Positions 1-7,720 of a stretch of 64,000 nucleotides of DNA are shown here, piece after piece. The notes under the pieces were generated by a model that saw nothing but the letters and a program-made list of their open reading frames with translations, had not been told where the DNA came from and ran no database searches. Position 1 is the stretch's first letter, and each line of letters opens with the position of its first letter. This DNA is from Thermogemmatispora aurantia (GTDB lineage: Bacteria > Chloroflexota > Ktedonobacteria > Ktedonobacterales > Ktedonobacteraceae): NCBI RefSeq assembly GCF_008974285.1, contig NZ_BKZV01000006.1, forward strand, positions 62,001 through 126,000, given 5' to 3'. The position numbers were made by a program, and so were the translations under genes.

Positions 1-2
1 GG

Positions 3-170
3 TGGGGAGCGTACCGGGCCAGCCCCTGGTCCTGGGGGCGGATGTGCTGGCCCAAGGTCGGCCAGCAAGGGGTCCGCCAGGCCAGGCGGGGGTGGAAAGG
101 TCTGGACGCTCTCCTTTTTTGGCAGTGGCAGGGGCTGGACCTCCTCGACTATACTCTTCTAGAGTACTGA
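3..170 (+). CDS. Possible C-terminal tail of a gene cut by the window edge
   Basis: An open frame enters from the left edge and stops at TGA 168-170. It encodes about 55 residues, rich in Trp, Leu and Arg, and ends in LLDYTLLEY. A hairpin begins 11 bases after the stop, which fits the end of a transcript. The other two forward frames read low-complexity Gly/Pro/Arg sequence. No domain is recognisable, so the call rests on frame and terminator only. Confidence 0.3.
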   Translation, partial: WGAYRASPWSWGRMCWPKVGQQGVRQARRGWKGLDALLFWQWQGLDLLDYTLLEY

Positions 171-181
171 CAGGTCTGTAA

Positions 182-207
182 CACGTAAGAGAGGCCTCCC
201 TTACGTG
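182..207 (+). terminator. Hairpin after the left-edge gene tail
   Basis: The arms CACGTAAG and CTTACGTG flank GAGGCCTC, giving an almost continuous stem with one mismatched pair. No clean T-run follows, so it is a plausible but not canonical intrinsic terminator. Confidence 0.4.
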
Positions 208-291
208 CTTGCTTGACCTCGTTCCATTGGATGTGTTGTTCGCGTTGTTCGTCAGGTTCAGGTTCCTCGCAAGGGAAAATGGGAGGTACCT

Positions 292-654
292 ATGCAGGAT
301 TTGGCTCAGATGCGCTGTGTGCCCTGTCGTGGCGGCGAACCGGCTTTGTCAGATGCGGAAATCAGTAACTTGCTATCTCAGCTCCCAGGCTGGCAGATAG
401 TCGAGGTGGATGGAATCAAGCGTATCGAAAAGACTTTCCACTTTGATAACTTTGCCCACGCTCTTGCTTTCACGAATGCGGTCGGCGCACTCGCTGAGGA
501 ACAGGATCATCATCCGCAGCTCGTGACTGAGTGGGGGCAGGTAAAGGTCGCCTTCTGGACTCACGCGGTGGGTGGGTTGCATCAAAATGACTTTATTATG
601 GCGGCCAAAACTGAGGCGGCTTTTGCTCAGGCCGAAGGTCGCAAGACGTCTTAG
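292..654 (+). CDS. phhB: 4a-hydroxytetrahydrobiopterin dehydratase (pterin carbinolamine dehydratase)
   Basis: A cytosolic enzyme of 120 residues, the family's usual size. The family dehydrates 4a-hydroxytetrahydrobiopterin to quinonoid dihydropterin and so recycles the cofactor of aromatic amino acid hydroxylases. The core is intact: the active-site stretch EEQDHHPQL, then a beta strand with VKVAFWTHAVGGL and a final NDFIMAAK helix. The ATG has GGGAGG seven bases upstream. Residues 1-25 contain a Cys pair (CVPC) before the conserved part, an extension also seen in some relatives. No aromatic amino acid hydroxylase lies in the window, so it may serve a distant gene or act as a moonlighting or orphan pterin enzyme. 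Family assignment is firm; the physiological substrate is inferred. Confidence 0.9.
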   Translation: MQDLAQMRCVPCRGGEPALSDAEISNLLSQLPGWQIVEVDGIKRIEKTFHFDNFAHALAFTNAVGALAEEQDHHPQLVTEWGQVKVAFWTHAVGGLHQNDFIMAAKTEAAFAQAEGRKTS

Positions 655-669
655 GCACCTCGTCTTGCG
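640..669 (+). terminator. Hairpin overlapping the phhB stop codon
   Basis: CGCAAGACG (640-648) pairs perfectly with CGTCTTGCG (661-669). The loop contains the TAG stop. No T-run follows, so it could be a 3' stabiliser or a weak terminator. Confidence 0.45.
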
Positions 670-909
670 ATCTGCTGGGCTTAGAGGCGCTCAATCCCCA
701 GCTCCTGGCATCGGCATGCGGGAGACGCGGTCTCGGCTCACTCACTCGACATCGGCCAGAGATCGGTCTCTCGCCTTCTGGCTGGTGCCTTTGCCTCTCC
801 TCTCCTGGGCTGCCTTTCTCTGCCTGCGCCAAGTACTTTTTTCCTGGTTTGCTCTGTCGTCCCTGCCTTTTGCTGTCGCTAAATTGGCATAGTATGATAT
901 TCAAAAAGA

Positions 910-918
910 TGATATAAT
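910..918 (+). promoter_or_regulatory. Extended -10 promoter upstream of the SGNH hydrolase gene
   Basis: TGATATAAT matches the extended -10 form TGnTATAAT exactly. A TTGGCA at 884-889 is too far away for a normal -35. Transcription would start near 925, about 195 bases before the preferred start codon at 1122. The rest of 655-1121 holds no convincing gene. Confidence 0.55.
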
Positions 919-1121
919 CCACATAGAGAGGCAGCTTATCAGTGGAGTAGAGTAAATCTCATCCGTGCTTGTGCATGAGGACGAAAACGAAGGATTGGAC
1001 TCCCCTGGCTGGTGCAAGCCAGCTTGGGCCTGACAGTGGCAAAGGCAAGGATAGCCTGCAGCAGCCCTGGCCAGTGGCCTGGTCTTGGCGGCCTGGATCG
1101 TGGTCAGGCCAGTTCTCTTGG

Positions 1122-1814
1122 ATGAAAACCAGCCTATGGCTGTTGGTCAGCCTCCTCTGTGGTCTCTGCCTGCTAAGCGCCTGCGGCCCGACGAATGAAG
1201 CGCCCGCTGCTGCTGACGAGCTAGGAACTCTTCATAGAGGTCTCGTCTATGTCGCCATTGGCGCCTCCGACTCCTTTGGCTTTGGCACCGCTGATCCCTA
1301 CGCCGATAACTGGCCTATTGATCTGGCCCATAAGCTTGGCCCATCCGTCCATCTGGTCAATCTCGGCATTCCCGGCGTCCACCTCCATCAAGCGCTGCGT
1401 CTGGAGTTGCCCATCGCGCTCGATGTCCATCCTGACATCGTGACGATCTGGCTGGCTGTGAACGATCTGGCTGACCAGGTGCCGGTGACGGCCTACGCGC
1501 GCGACCTGGATCTGCTCCTCACACGCCTCCAGGCTGGGGACCCGCGGGCCAGGATTGCCATTGCCAATGTGCCCGACCTGACGCTGCTCCCGCATTTTCG
1601 TACCTTTGATCAGCAGTGGCTGCGCTCTCAGATTCAGCTCTATAACGCTGCTATTGCTGATAATGTGAGAAAGCATCATCTGATTCTGGTTGATCTATCA
1701 CAGCAGCGCTACAACCTGGCCCGTCATCCTGAGTACGTGAGTGACGATGGCCTTCATCCGAGCGACATCGGCTACGTGGCTCTGGCTGATCTCTTTTATC
1801 AGGCCCTGCGCTGA
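1122..1814 (+). CDS. SGNH/GDSL-type hydrolase, predicted lipoprotein
   Basis: A serine esterase-like protein of 230 residues that should sit on the outer face of the membrane. It begins MKTSLWLLVSLLCGLC and has a lipobox (LLSAC), so a cysteine would be lipidated after signal cleavage. Block I is VAIGASDSFGFG, with Ser as the presumed nucleophile. Block III is WLAVNDL, with the oxyanion Asn. Block V is DGLHPSDIGY, carrying the catalytic Asp and His. The frame is open upstream to 969, but that adds a 51-residue hydrophilic stretch before the signal peptide, so ATG 1122 is preferred although its ribosome site is weak. The substrate cannot be read from sequence; lysophospholipid, acetylated glycan or short esters are all possible in this superfamily. 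Confidence 0.82.
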   Translation: MKTSLWLLVSLLCGLCLLSACGPTNEAPAAADELGTLHRGLVYVAIGASDSFGFGTADPYADNWPIDLAHKLGPSVHLVNLGIPGVHLHQALRLELPIALDVHPDIVTIWLAVNDLADQVPVTAYARDLDLLLTRLQAGDPRARIAIANVPDLTLLPHFRTFDQQWLRSQIQLYNAAIADNVRKHHLILVDLSQQRYNLARHPEYVSDDGLHPSDIGYVALADLFYQALR

Positions 1815-1953
1815 GGCCGGACCTGACGCCTGGCTGAGCGAGAGGAACAGGAGGCGCGACCAGCTCAGGCGGCCAGGAAGGTAGGCTGCCACGGAGGAGG
1901 GCAGCTGTGACAGGAGGTATCGGACAGGCTCAGTCAATTTGCAAGAAAGTAGC

Positions 1954-4900
1954 ATGACGGAACTTTTTGGTATCCCGCTTGATACGCTCAGCACGATCCT
2001 GCTGATCATCACCCTGGCGATTGTGGCGCTGGTCCTGGTACTGGCGTTGCGCAATCGGCTTTTTTTTAAGATCGGTGTGCGCAATATCCCACGGCGGCGC
2101 ACGCAGATGATGCTGATCATCTTCGCGCTCATGCTGTCGACCACCCTGCTCTCTAGCGCCCTGGCGACCGGCGATGTCATGACGGGAGCGGTGCGCAGCG
2201 TTGCAACCTATAATGTAGGCAACGTTGATGAGACGATAGAGGGCGGCTCCGGCGATCTGGGCTTCTTCGATGAAGCGATCTATTACCGCCTGCGTGCGCA
2301 GGTGAGGGGCGACCCTGATATTGCCGCCCTGGGAGCGGCTATCATGGAACAGGATCTGTTGGTGGCCGACCAGACCTCACGCCAGGTGCGCTCGGGTGTA
2401 ACAGCGCTGGCCGCTCTGCCGGGCAGCGAAGATGGTTTTGGGGGTATTGTCGCTGAGGATGGCAAGGGCCGTTTGCATCTTGCCTCGCTCGGTCACAACG
2501 AGGTCTATCTGAATCGGACGCTGGCGCAGCTTTTAAACGCTCATGCAGGAGATCGCCTCTATCTCTACTCGCAACGCTGGCCGGGACGGCGCTATGAGGT
2601 GCGTGTGCGCGCTATTGCCGATAGCAGCGGTATGATAGGCGATACTCCTTTCATTGTGAGTCAGGTGCAGCTGTTTCGGCGGATTGAGCAGTGCGGCGAT
2701 GCCATCACGCAGATCTTTGTGGCCAATCGCGGTAGTGACGGGCCTGACAGCATCGCTATCTCCGATCGCGTCGAAGAGAAGCTAGAGCGGCTTATCCCGC
2801 GCAATGTCCACGTCATTGAGGTCAAGAAGCTAGCCATTTTGAATTCGGAGAAAGCGCAAGACATTTTCTCGCGCATCTTCGTTCTGTTTGCCCTCTTTAT
2901 TGTGGCCATTGGGATGCTGCTGATCTTTCTCATCTTCGTGCTGCTGGCAGCAGAACGGCGGGTTGAAATGGGGATGGCGCGAGCTATTGGGGTGCTGCGT
3001 CGTCATTTGGTGCTGACTTTTCTCTTCGAAGGGGCGATCTACGATCTGCTAGCCTCCTTCATCGGACTGGCGTTTGGGGTGGCCATTGGGGCCTTGCTGG
3101 TGCTCTTGCTTGGGCCGGTGTTGGAACGCTTCGACTTCCCGCTTAAGCTGACCTTTCAGCCGCGCAGCCTGCTCATCGCCTACTGTCTTGGTACCATTTT
3201 CACCTTCTGCGCCGTGACGGTCTCCGCCTGGTTGGTAAGTCGTATGACTGTGGTGGAGGCTTTGCGCAATCTGCCGGAGCCGGAGCGGCGATCGCGCACC
3301 ATTGCGGAACTGAGGGGGCTGCTTGGACTGGTGGGGAAAGCTCTGCGTCAGCGCAGTCGTCGCCTGCTCAGCCATCTCAGCGAGCTGCTCATCGAGGGGG
3401 GGCGTGCTCTGGTCCTGGCGGGCCTGCTCCCGCTGCTGGCGGGCCTCTGGCTGTTCTTCTATGGCCTGACAGAGCGGCTGGTAGCCCCTTTCTCCCTGGG
3501 TCTCTCGCTCCTGGTCATTGGTGGCTGCCTGCTCCTCAAGACCGGCGCTATCGCGCTCTGTCCTGCCAGATACAGACCGCAGATACGCCGTCTGGGCGAT
3601 CGGCTGGTGCCGGCCATTGCTGGTCTGACCATCTGTGCCTACTGGGCTGTTCCCTTCGATCTCTTCGCCTCGCTGGGTCTGGTACGTTTCCGCTCAAGCA
3701 TCGAAGTCTTCTTCCTAGCCGGCTTCATGATGACCCTGGGGATTGTCTGGGCCCTCATTGCCAACGGTGAGCTACTGGTCAAACCGCTGTTATCGCTCTC
3801 ACGTGTGCGCCCGCGCCTGCACCTGTTGGCGCGCTTGGTGGCCTCCTATCCGCTGCACTATCGCTTTCGCATGGGGCTGAGCGTGACGATGTTCAGTCTG
3901 GTCGTTTTTGCTTTGACTGTGATGACAGTGATCACGGCGGCCATGCAGCACAGTTATGCTGACATTAATCTACAGACGGGGGGCTATGACATTCAGGCCA
4001 TTCCCTATTTTCGGCCCTTGCTCTCCAGTCAAGGAAAGGAGACTCCTGATGAGCAATTGCGGGCCATTCTGGCGCGGCATGGCATTGATCCCGGAGCCTT
4101 CAGCGCCATTGGAGTGCGGACGACAACGTTGGTGGGGGTGATTCAGCCGACGGCTCCTCAACCGGCCTGGCGGCTCTATCCGGCTCAGGTGATCAGCGGG
4201 GGCTTTCTCCAGGGCTATGGCCTGCATTTGGTGGCGCGAGCGCGCGGCTTCAGCAGCGATGCTGCTGTCTGGCAGGCGTTGCAGGAGCATCCGAACTATG
4301 CCTTGATCGATAGCAGCGCGCTGGAGGCTAGTCTGGGTGCCCGTGGCTCGCCTGGGGTTTATGATCCCTCGGCGCCGACGGCCAGTGAGGCCGGGGTACC
4401 ACTCACGCCGCCTGGTCTGGACCCTTACTATACCTTTGCCCTCAGCGGGATCTCGCTGGGAGAAACGAACTTCACGCCGCAAAGCCTCTGGGTGACGCGC
4501 TCGCCGGGGGGCGACGGCCTCTCTGCCTTGCTCAATGCCTCGGTTGCCAAGCTGACCATTATTGGGGTGGTTGATAACAGCAACGGCGATCATTTTGGAC
4601 TCTACATCTCGCAGCGGCTCTACGGTTCGATCGCGCCCGATCCGAATAATCCCGAGGTCCAGGCCTACTACTTTAAGGTGGCGCCGGGTCAGGACAAGCG
4701 CGCGCTAGCTCTCCGCCTTGGCTCGGCCTTTCTCGACGAGGGTCTTGAGACCACTGTCTTGGAAGATGCCATTTGGGAGGTGCGCGGGCCACGCATCCTT
4801 CTCAGCGATATTATGATCGGAATTGTCGGGCTGGCGCTCCTACTTGGGGTTGCAGCCCTGGCCATTACCGGTACGCGCGCCGTGGTTGAGCGGCGCCAAC

Positions 4901-5205
4901 AGATTGGGATGCTGCGTGCGCTAGGGTGCAGCCGCCGTTTGATCAGGACGGCCTTTCTGGGTGAGTCTGTGCTGGTAGCAGTGCTTGGTAGCTTGATTGG
5001 TCTGGTACTGGGTCTGCTGCTAGCGCGCAATCTGTTTGCTGCCAACTTCTTGGAGCGCTACCAGACTGGCCTGGTCTTTGTCATTCCCTGGGGCCAGTTG
5101 GTCCTGATTATTGGCTTTGCTCTGGTAGCCTCGCTGATGGCGGCACTTCTGCCGGCCTGGCAGGCAGGACGTGTCACACCGATCGAGGCCTTGCGCTATC
5201 AGTGA
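1954..5205 (+). CDS. Large ABC transporter permease with two FtsX-type domains
   Basis: An inner-membrane protein of 1,083 residues. An N-terminal membrane helix is followed by a large outside domain. A first FtsX-like block (about residues 285-430) contains the cytoplasmic coupling motif ERRVEMGMARAIG. A middle hydrophobic section (about 475-640), a second outside domain and a second FtsX block (about 955-1083) with ERRQQIGMLRALGCS follow. This is the duplicated layout of LolC/E- and MacB-like type VII permeases, which use ATP to move lipids or peptides mechanically without pumping them through a channel. A TTG at 1939 would add five residues; ATG 1954 is preferred. The gene follows the lipoprotein esterase in the same direction, but no ABC ATPase is adjacent, so the motor must be encoded elsewhere. 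Family confident; cargo unknown. Confidence 0.85.
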   Translation: MTELFGIPLDTLSTILLIITLAIVALVLVLALRNRLFFKIGVRNIPRRRTQMMLIIFALMLSTTLLSSALATGDVMTGAVRSVATYNVGNVDETIEGGSGDLGFFDEAIYYRLRAQVRGDPDIAALGAAIMEQDLLVADQTSRQVRSGVTALAALPGSEDGFGGIVAEDGKGRLHLASLGHNEVYLNRTLAQLLNAHAGDRLYLYSQRWPGRRYEVRVRAIADSSGMIGDTPFIVSQVQLFRRIEQCGDAITQIFVANRGSDGPDSIAISDRVEEKLERLIPRNVHVIEVKKLAILNSEKAQDIFSRIFVLFALFIVAIGMLLIFLIFVLLAAERRVEMGMARAIGVLRRHLVLTFLFEGAIYDLLASFIGLAFGVAIGALLVLLLGPVLERFDFPLKLTFQPRSLLIAYCLGTIFTFCAVTVSAWLVSRMTVVEALRNLPEPERRSRTIAELRGLLGLVGKALRQRSRRLLSHLSELLIEGGRALVLAGLLPLLAGLWLFFYGLTERLVAPFSLGLSLLVIGGCLLLKTGAIALCPARYRPQIRRLGDRLVPAIAGLTICAYWAVPFDLFASLGLVRFRSSIEVFFLAGFMMTLGIVWALIANGELLVKPLLSLSRVRPRLHLLARLVASYPLHYRFRMGLSVTMFSLVVFALTVMTVITAAMQHSYADINLQTGGYDIQAIPYFRPLLSSQGKETPDEQLRAILARHGIDPGAFSAIGVRTTTLVGVIQPTAPQPAWRLYPAQVISGGFLQGYGLHLVARARGFSSDAAVWQALQEHPNYALIDSSALEASLGARGSPGVYDPSAPTASEAGVPLTPPGLDPYYTFALSGISLGETNFTPQSLWVTRSPGGDGLSALLNASVAKLTIIGVVDNSNGDHFGLYISQRLYGSIAPDPNNPEVQAYYFKVAPGQDKRALALRLGSAFLDEGLETTVLEDAIWEVRGPRILLSDIMIGIVGLALLLGVAALAITGTRAVVERRQQIGMLRALGCSRRLIRTAFLGESVLVAVLGSLIGLVLGLLLARNLFAANFLERYQTGLVFVIPWGQLVLIIGFALVASLMAALLPAWQAGRVTPIEALRYQ

Positions 5206-5218
5206 AGGAGGCGCCGGG

Positions 5219-5251
5219 CCTGCTACCCTGCCTGGTCTGCTGGCTAGCAGG
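5219..5251. terminator. Hairpin between convergent permease and kinase genes
   Basis: CCTGCTA (5219-5225) pairs with TAGCAGG (5245-5251). The right arm overlaps the stop codon of the minus-strand gene. It may act as a weak two-way terminator. Confidence 0.3.
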
Positions 5252-7325
5252 TCCAGGTGACCTGTGTGGAAGTGCCGTCCTGGGTGCGAAAGAGCAGCTG
5301 ACCCTGGCGCGGGCAGGAGGCGTAGATGTAGATCGTAATTTGCTGTTGACTGCCAGGCTCTAGCCAGCCCTGCTGCGGTGCAAAGAAGGCGCGCACATTC
5401 GAGCTGCTAGCCGACCATTGGGTGGTGTCGCTGGCCGCGGAGGAAAGCGAGAGGGTGACCTGGCAGCGAAAGGTGAAGCTGTCGTGGCTGCAATCGTCTG
5501 ATCCGTTAAGCTGGGCCGGACTGACGGTCAGCAGCGGCGGGGTAGGCGTCGGTGAGGGCGTGGGTGTCGGATGCGGCGTCGGGGTGGGCGTCGGCGAAGG
5601 TGATGGTGTCGGTGTGGCCGTTGGTGAAGGAGTAGGCATCGGGCTGGGTGAGGGCGACGGCGTTGGCGCCACGGTGATGATGACGGTACTCGTTGGAACC
5701 GTGGGAGTCTGTTGGGCAGTCTGTCGCCAGAGGCCGGCTGACAGCAGTGGCAGCAGCAAAATAATGAGCAGGCTCAGGATGACCACGAGGCTGACCACGC
5801 CCATCAGAATCCAGCGTCCTTGTCTGGCCTCACGCCGGTAGCTCACGCCCTGGCCCGGGCTGCCGCGAAGACCGGCGCCCACACCCGCGAGACCTGCTGC
5901 GCTGCCGACGGCTGGTCGGACGCTCTCGCTGATGACCGTGGGCTGCTCGTTCCACGGTAGGACGGGTGTGGCTGGGGCCTCTGCCTCCTCCGCTTCGCTG
6001 GTCTGCTGAGACGCTCCATCTGCTGGTTCCAGGATGCTGTCGCTGCCAGCTGTCACAAACGTCAACTCAGGAGGAGAGCCGACAACAGTCTCCTCGCTTG
6101 GGGGGAGGAGCGCGGCCTGACCCTGCTCTGGGATCAACAGCTGACTCTGGTTGGACAGTGCTGGCTGCGGTATGGTCTCTTGCTCGTGGATCGAGATTTC
6201 TTCCTCTGTCGATGTGTGGCCAGTGAAAGTGCCTGCCTGCTCTTGAGAAGTGCTGACCTCTCCGCTGGCAATTGAAGCGTCGGGGACGGTAGGTTGAATC
6301 CCGCCGGGAGCGAGAGAGTGGCCGAGATTGGAGCTAGAACTCTCGGGAACACGGATCGCATCGCTGGGGCGGAGCAATTCGCCGCTCGCCGGAGAGAACT
6401 CAAGAGGGGACGGTCTGGCTCGCCCGGCTGATAGGAGACGCGCTTCGCTGATCGCAGGCAGGTTCGGAGCGCCGCCGCTGGCTGGGGTGGAAAGGCTGCC
6501 TGCGGGAGGGGAGGCAGCTGCCGGGAAGAGCGCTCTGAGGAACTCCTTGACGGTGGGGAAGCGTTGGTCGCTCTCTTTGGCAAGGGCTTGCAGAAGCGCC
6601 TCATCCACCCGGCGCGGCAGCAGCAGGTTGAGCTGCGTCGGGGCCACTGGTTGCTCGTGGCTGTGCTGCCGCGCCAGCGTTGCAAAATCTGTGCCGCTGA
6701 AAGGAGGCCGCCCGGTCAGCAGCTCGTAGGCAATACAGGCCAGGGCGTACTGATCGCTGGCGCGACTCGTCATCCCTTCGAACTGCTCAGGGGCCATGTA
6801 AGGCCAGCTGCCAGGGCGCAGCTGTGGCTCACCATCGGTCGCTGTGGCCCAGCTGAAATCGGTGAGCCATGGCTCCCCCTTGGTGTTGAAGAGGATATTC
6901 TCCGGCTTCAGGTTGCCATGCATCACATTGAAGTGATGGGCATAGGCCAGAGCTTCAGCGATCTGCTGTAGCAAGGCACCAGCCTCGGCCACGCTCAGAG
7001 GGGTCGTCCCCTGGCGCGCCAGTCGCTGGCGCAGCGAGCCGCGCAGCGCATATTCACTCATCAAATAGACTTCGTCCTGGTCGACACCGCTCTCCAGCGG
7101 AGGGAGCAGATGCGGATGTCGCAGCATCCTCAGCAGGCGTACCTCACGAAAATATTGCTCGCGATTGCGAGGAAAAGGCGGGTGAAAGAACTTGATCACC
7201 ACCGTGTGGCCGGGGGCTGTCAGATGCTGAGCCAGGTAGGCGCTGCTCGCTGGCCGGTTGCCGAGGCCAGCAATGATTCGATAGTGACCGATCACTCTAT
7301 CGATATAGCGATTGCGCTCGCGCAT
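5244..7325 (-). CDS. Membrane Ser/Thr kinase-like receptor, probably a pseudokinase
   Basis: 693 residues with a Hanks-type kinase fold at about 12-270, an acidic Ser/Gln-rich linker, one membrane helix at about 506-530, a Pro/Ser/Thr repeat stalk and a C-terminal outside domain of about 100 residues with paired Cys (BACON/Ig-like). Key residues: the Gly loop is degraded (GLGNRPASSAY), VIK Lys45 and helix-C Glu61 are kept, the catalytic loop reads HGNLKPEN so the HRD Asp is Asn138, DFG reads DFS, and APE (178-180) is intact. Loss of the catalytic Asp argues against normal phosphotransfer; it may bind ATP and act as a scaffold or sensor. It is divergent from a gene for another BACON-repeat membrane protein, so the pair may share a signal or a wall ligand. 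Confidence 0.85.
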   Translation of the reverse strand: MRERNRYIDRVIGHYRIIAGLGNRPASSAYLAQHLTAPGHTVVIKFFHPPFPRNREQYFREVRLLRMLRHPHLLPPLESGVDQDEVYLMSEYALRGSLRQRLARQGTTPLSVAEAGALLQQIAEALAYAHHFNVMHGNLKPENILFNTKGEPWLTDFSWATATDGEPQLRPGSWPYMAPEQFEGMTSRASDQYALACIAYELLTGRPPFSGTDFATLARQHSHEQPVAPTQLNLLLPRRVDEALLQALAKESDQRFPTVKEFLRALFPAAASPPAGSLSTPASGGAPNLPAISEARLLSAGRARPSPLEFSPASGELLRPSDAIRVPESSSSNLGHSLAPGGIQPTVPDASIASGEVSTSQEQAGTFTGHTSTEEEISIHEQETIPQPALSNQSQLLIPEQGQAALLPPSEETVVGSPPELTFVTAGSDSILEPADGASQQTSEAEEAEAPATPVLPWNEQPTVISESVRPAVGSAAGLAGVGAGLRGSPGQGVSYRREARQGRWILMGVVSLVVILSLLIILLLPLLSAGLWRQTAQQTPTVPTSTVIITVAPTPSPSPSPMPTPSPTATPTPSPSPTPTPTPHPTPTPSPTPTPPLLTVSPAQLNGSDDCSHDSFTFRCQVTLSLSSAASDTTQWSASSSNVRAFFAPQQGWLEPGSQQQITIYIYASCPRQGQLLFRTQDGTSTQVTWTC

Positions 7326-7505
7326 AGCTCCTCCACCGGGACCCGAGGACTGTCATCCACAGACGACCATTGCTGCTGTAGGGCACTGCTCCATCTGACC
7401 AGGGGTGCTGTTCCAACCTCTTGCCACATCGTACTTCCCCCTTCTTTCCTCGCTTGCTTGCTTTTGGCACGTACTCACAAGGCTGCCTCATTCCAGGGCA
7501 AGGAG

Positions 7506-7535
7506 AGTATAACTGGCATTTCTGCATGGTGTCAA
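7506..7535 (-). promoter_or_regulatory. Sigma-70-type promoter for the kinase-like gene
   Basis: Read on the minus strand: TTGACA (7535-7530), an 18-base spacer and TATACT (7511-7506). It matches the -35 fully and the -10 in five of six positions, about 180 bases upstream of the kinase start. The remainder of 7326-7720 holds no gene. Confidence 0.6.
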
Positions 7536-7720
7536 TGAAAGAGAGAAATGGGGGATGACAATCGCTCCCCGTGCCTGATAATATCAAGACGAATGGGCTG
7601 TAGCCTCTTCTAGAGTGACTCACTCGTGAATTCTTCGTTATCTATTCATAGCAGTACTAGAGCTGCCCATTTGGACTGTGTTGGTCATAGGATGCGGCTT
7701 GAGAGTGTAGGAAGGGTCTG

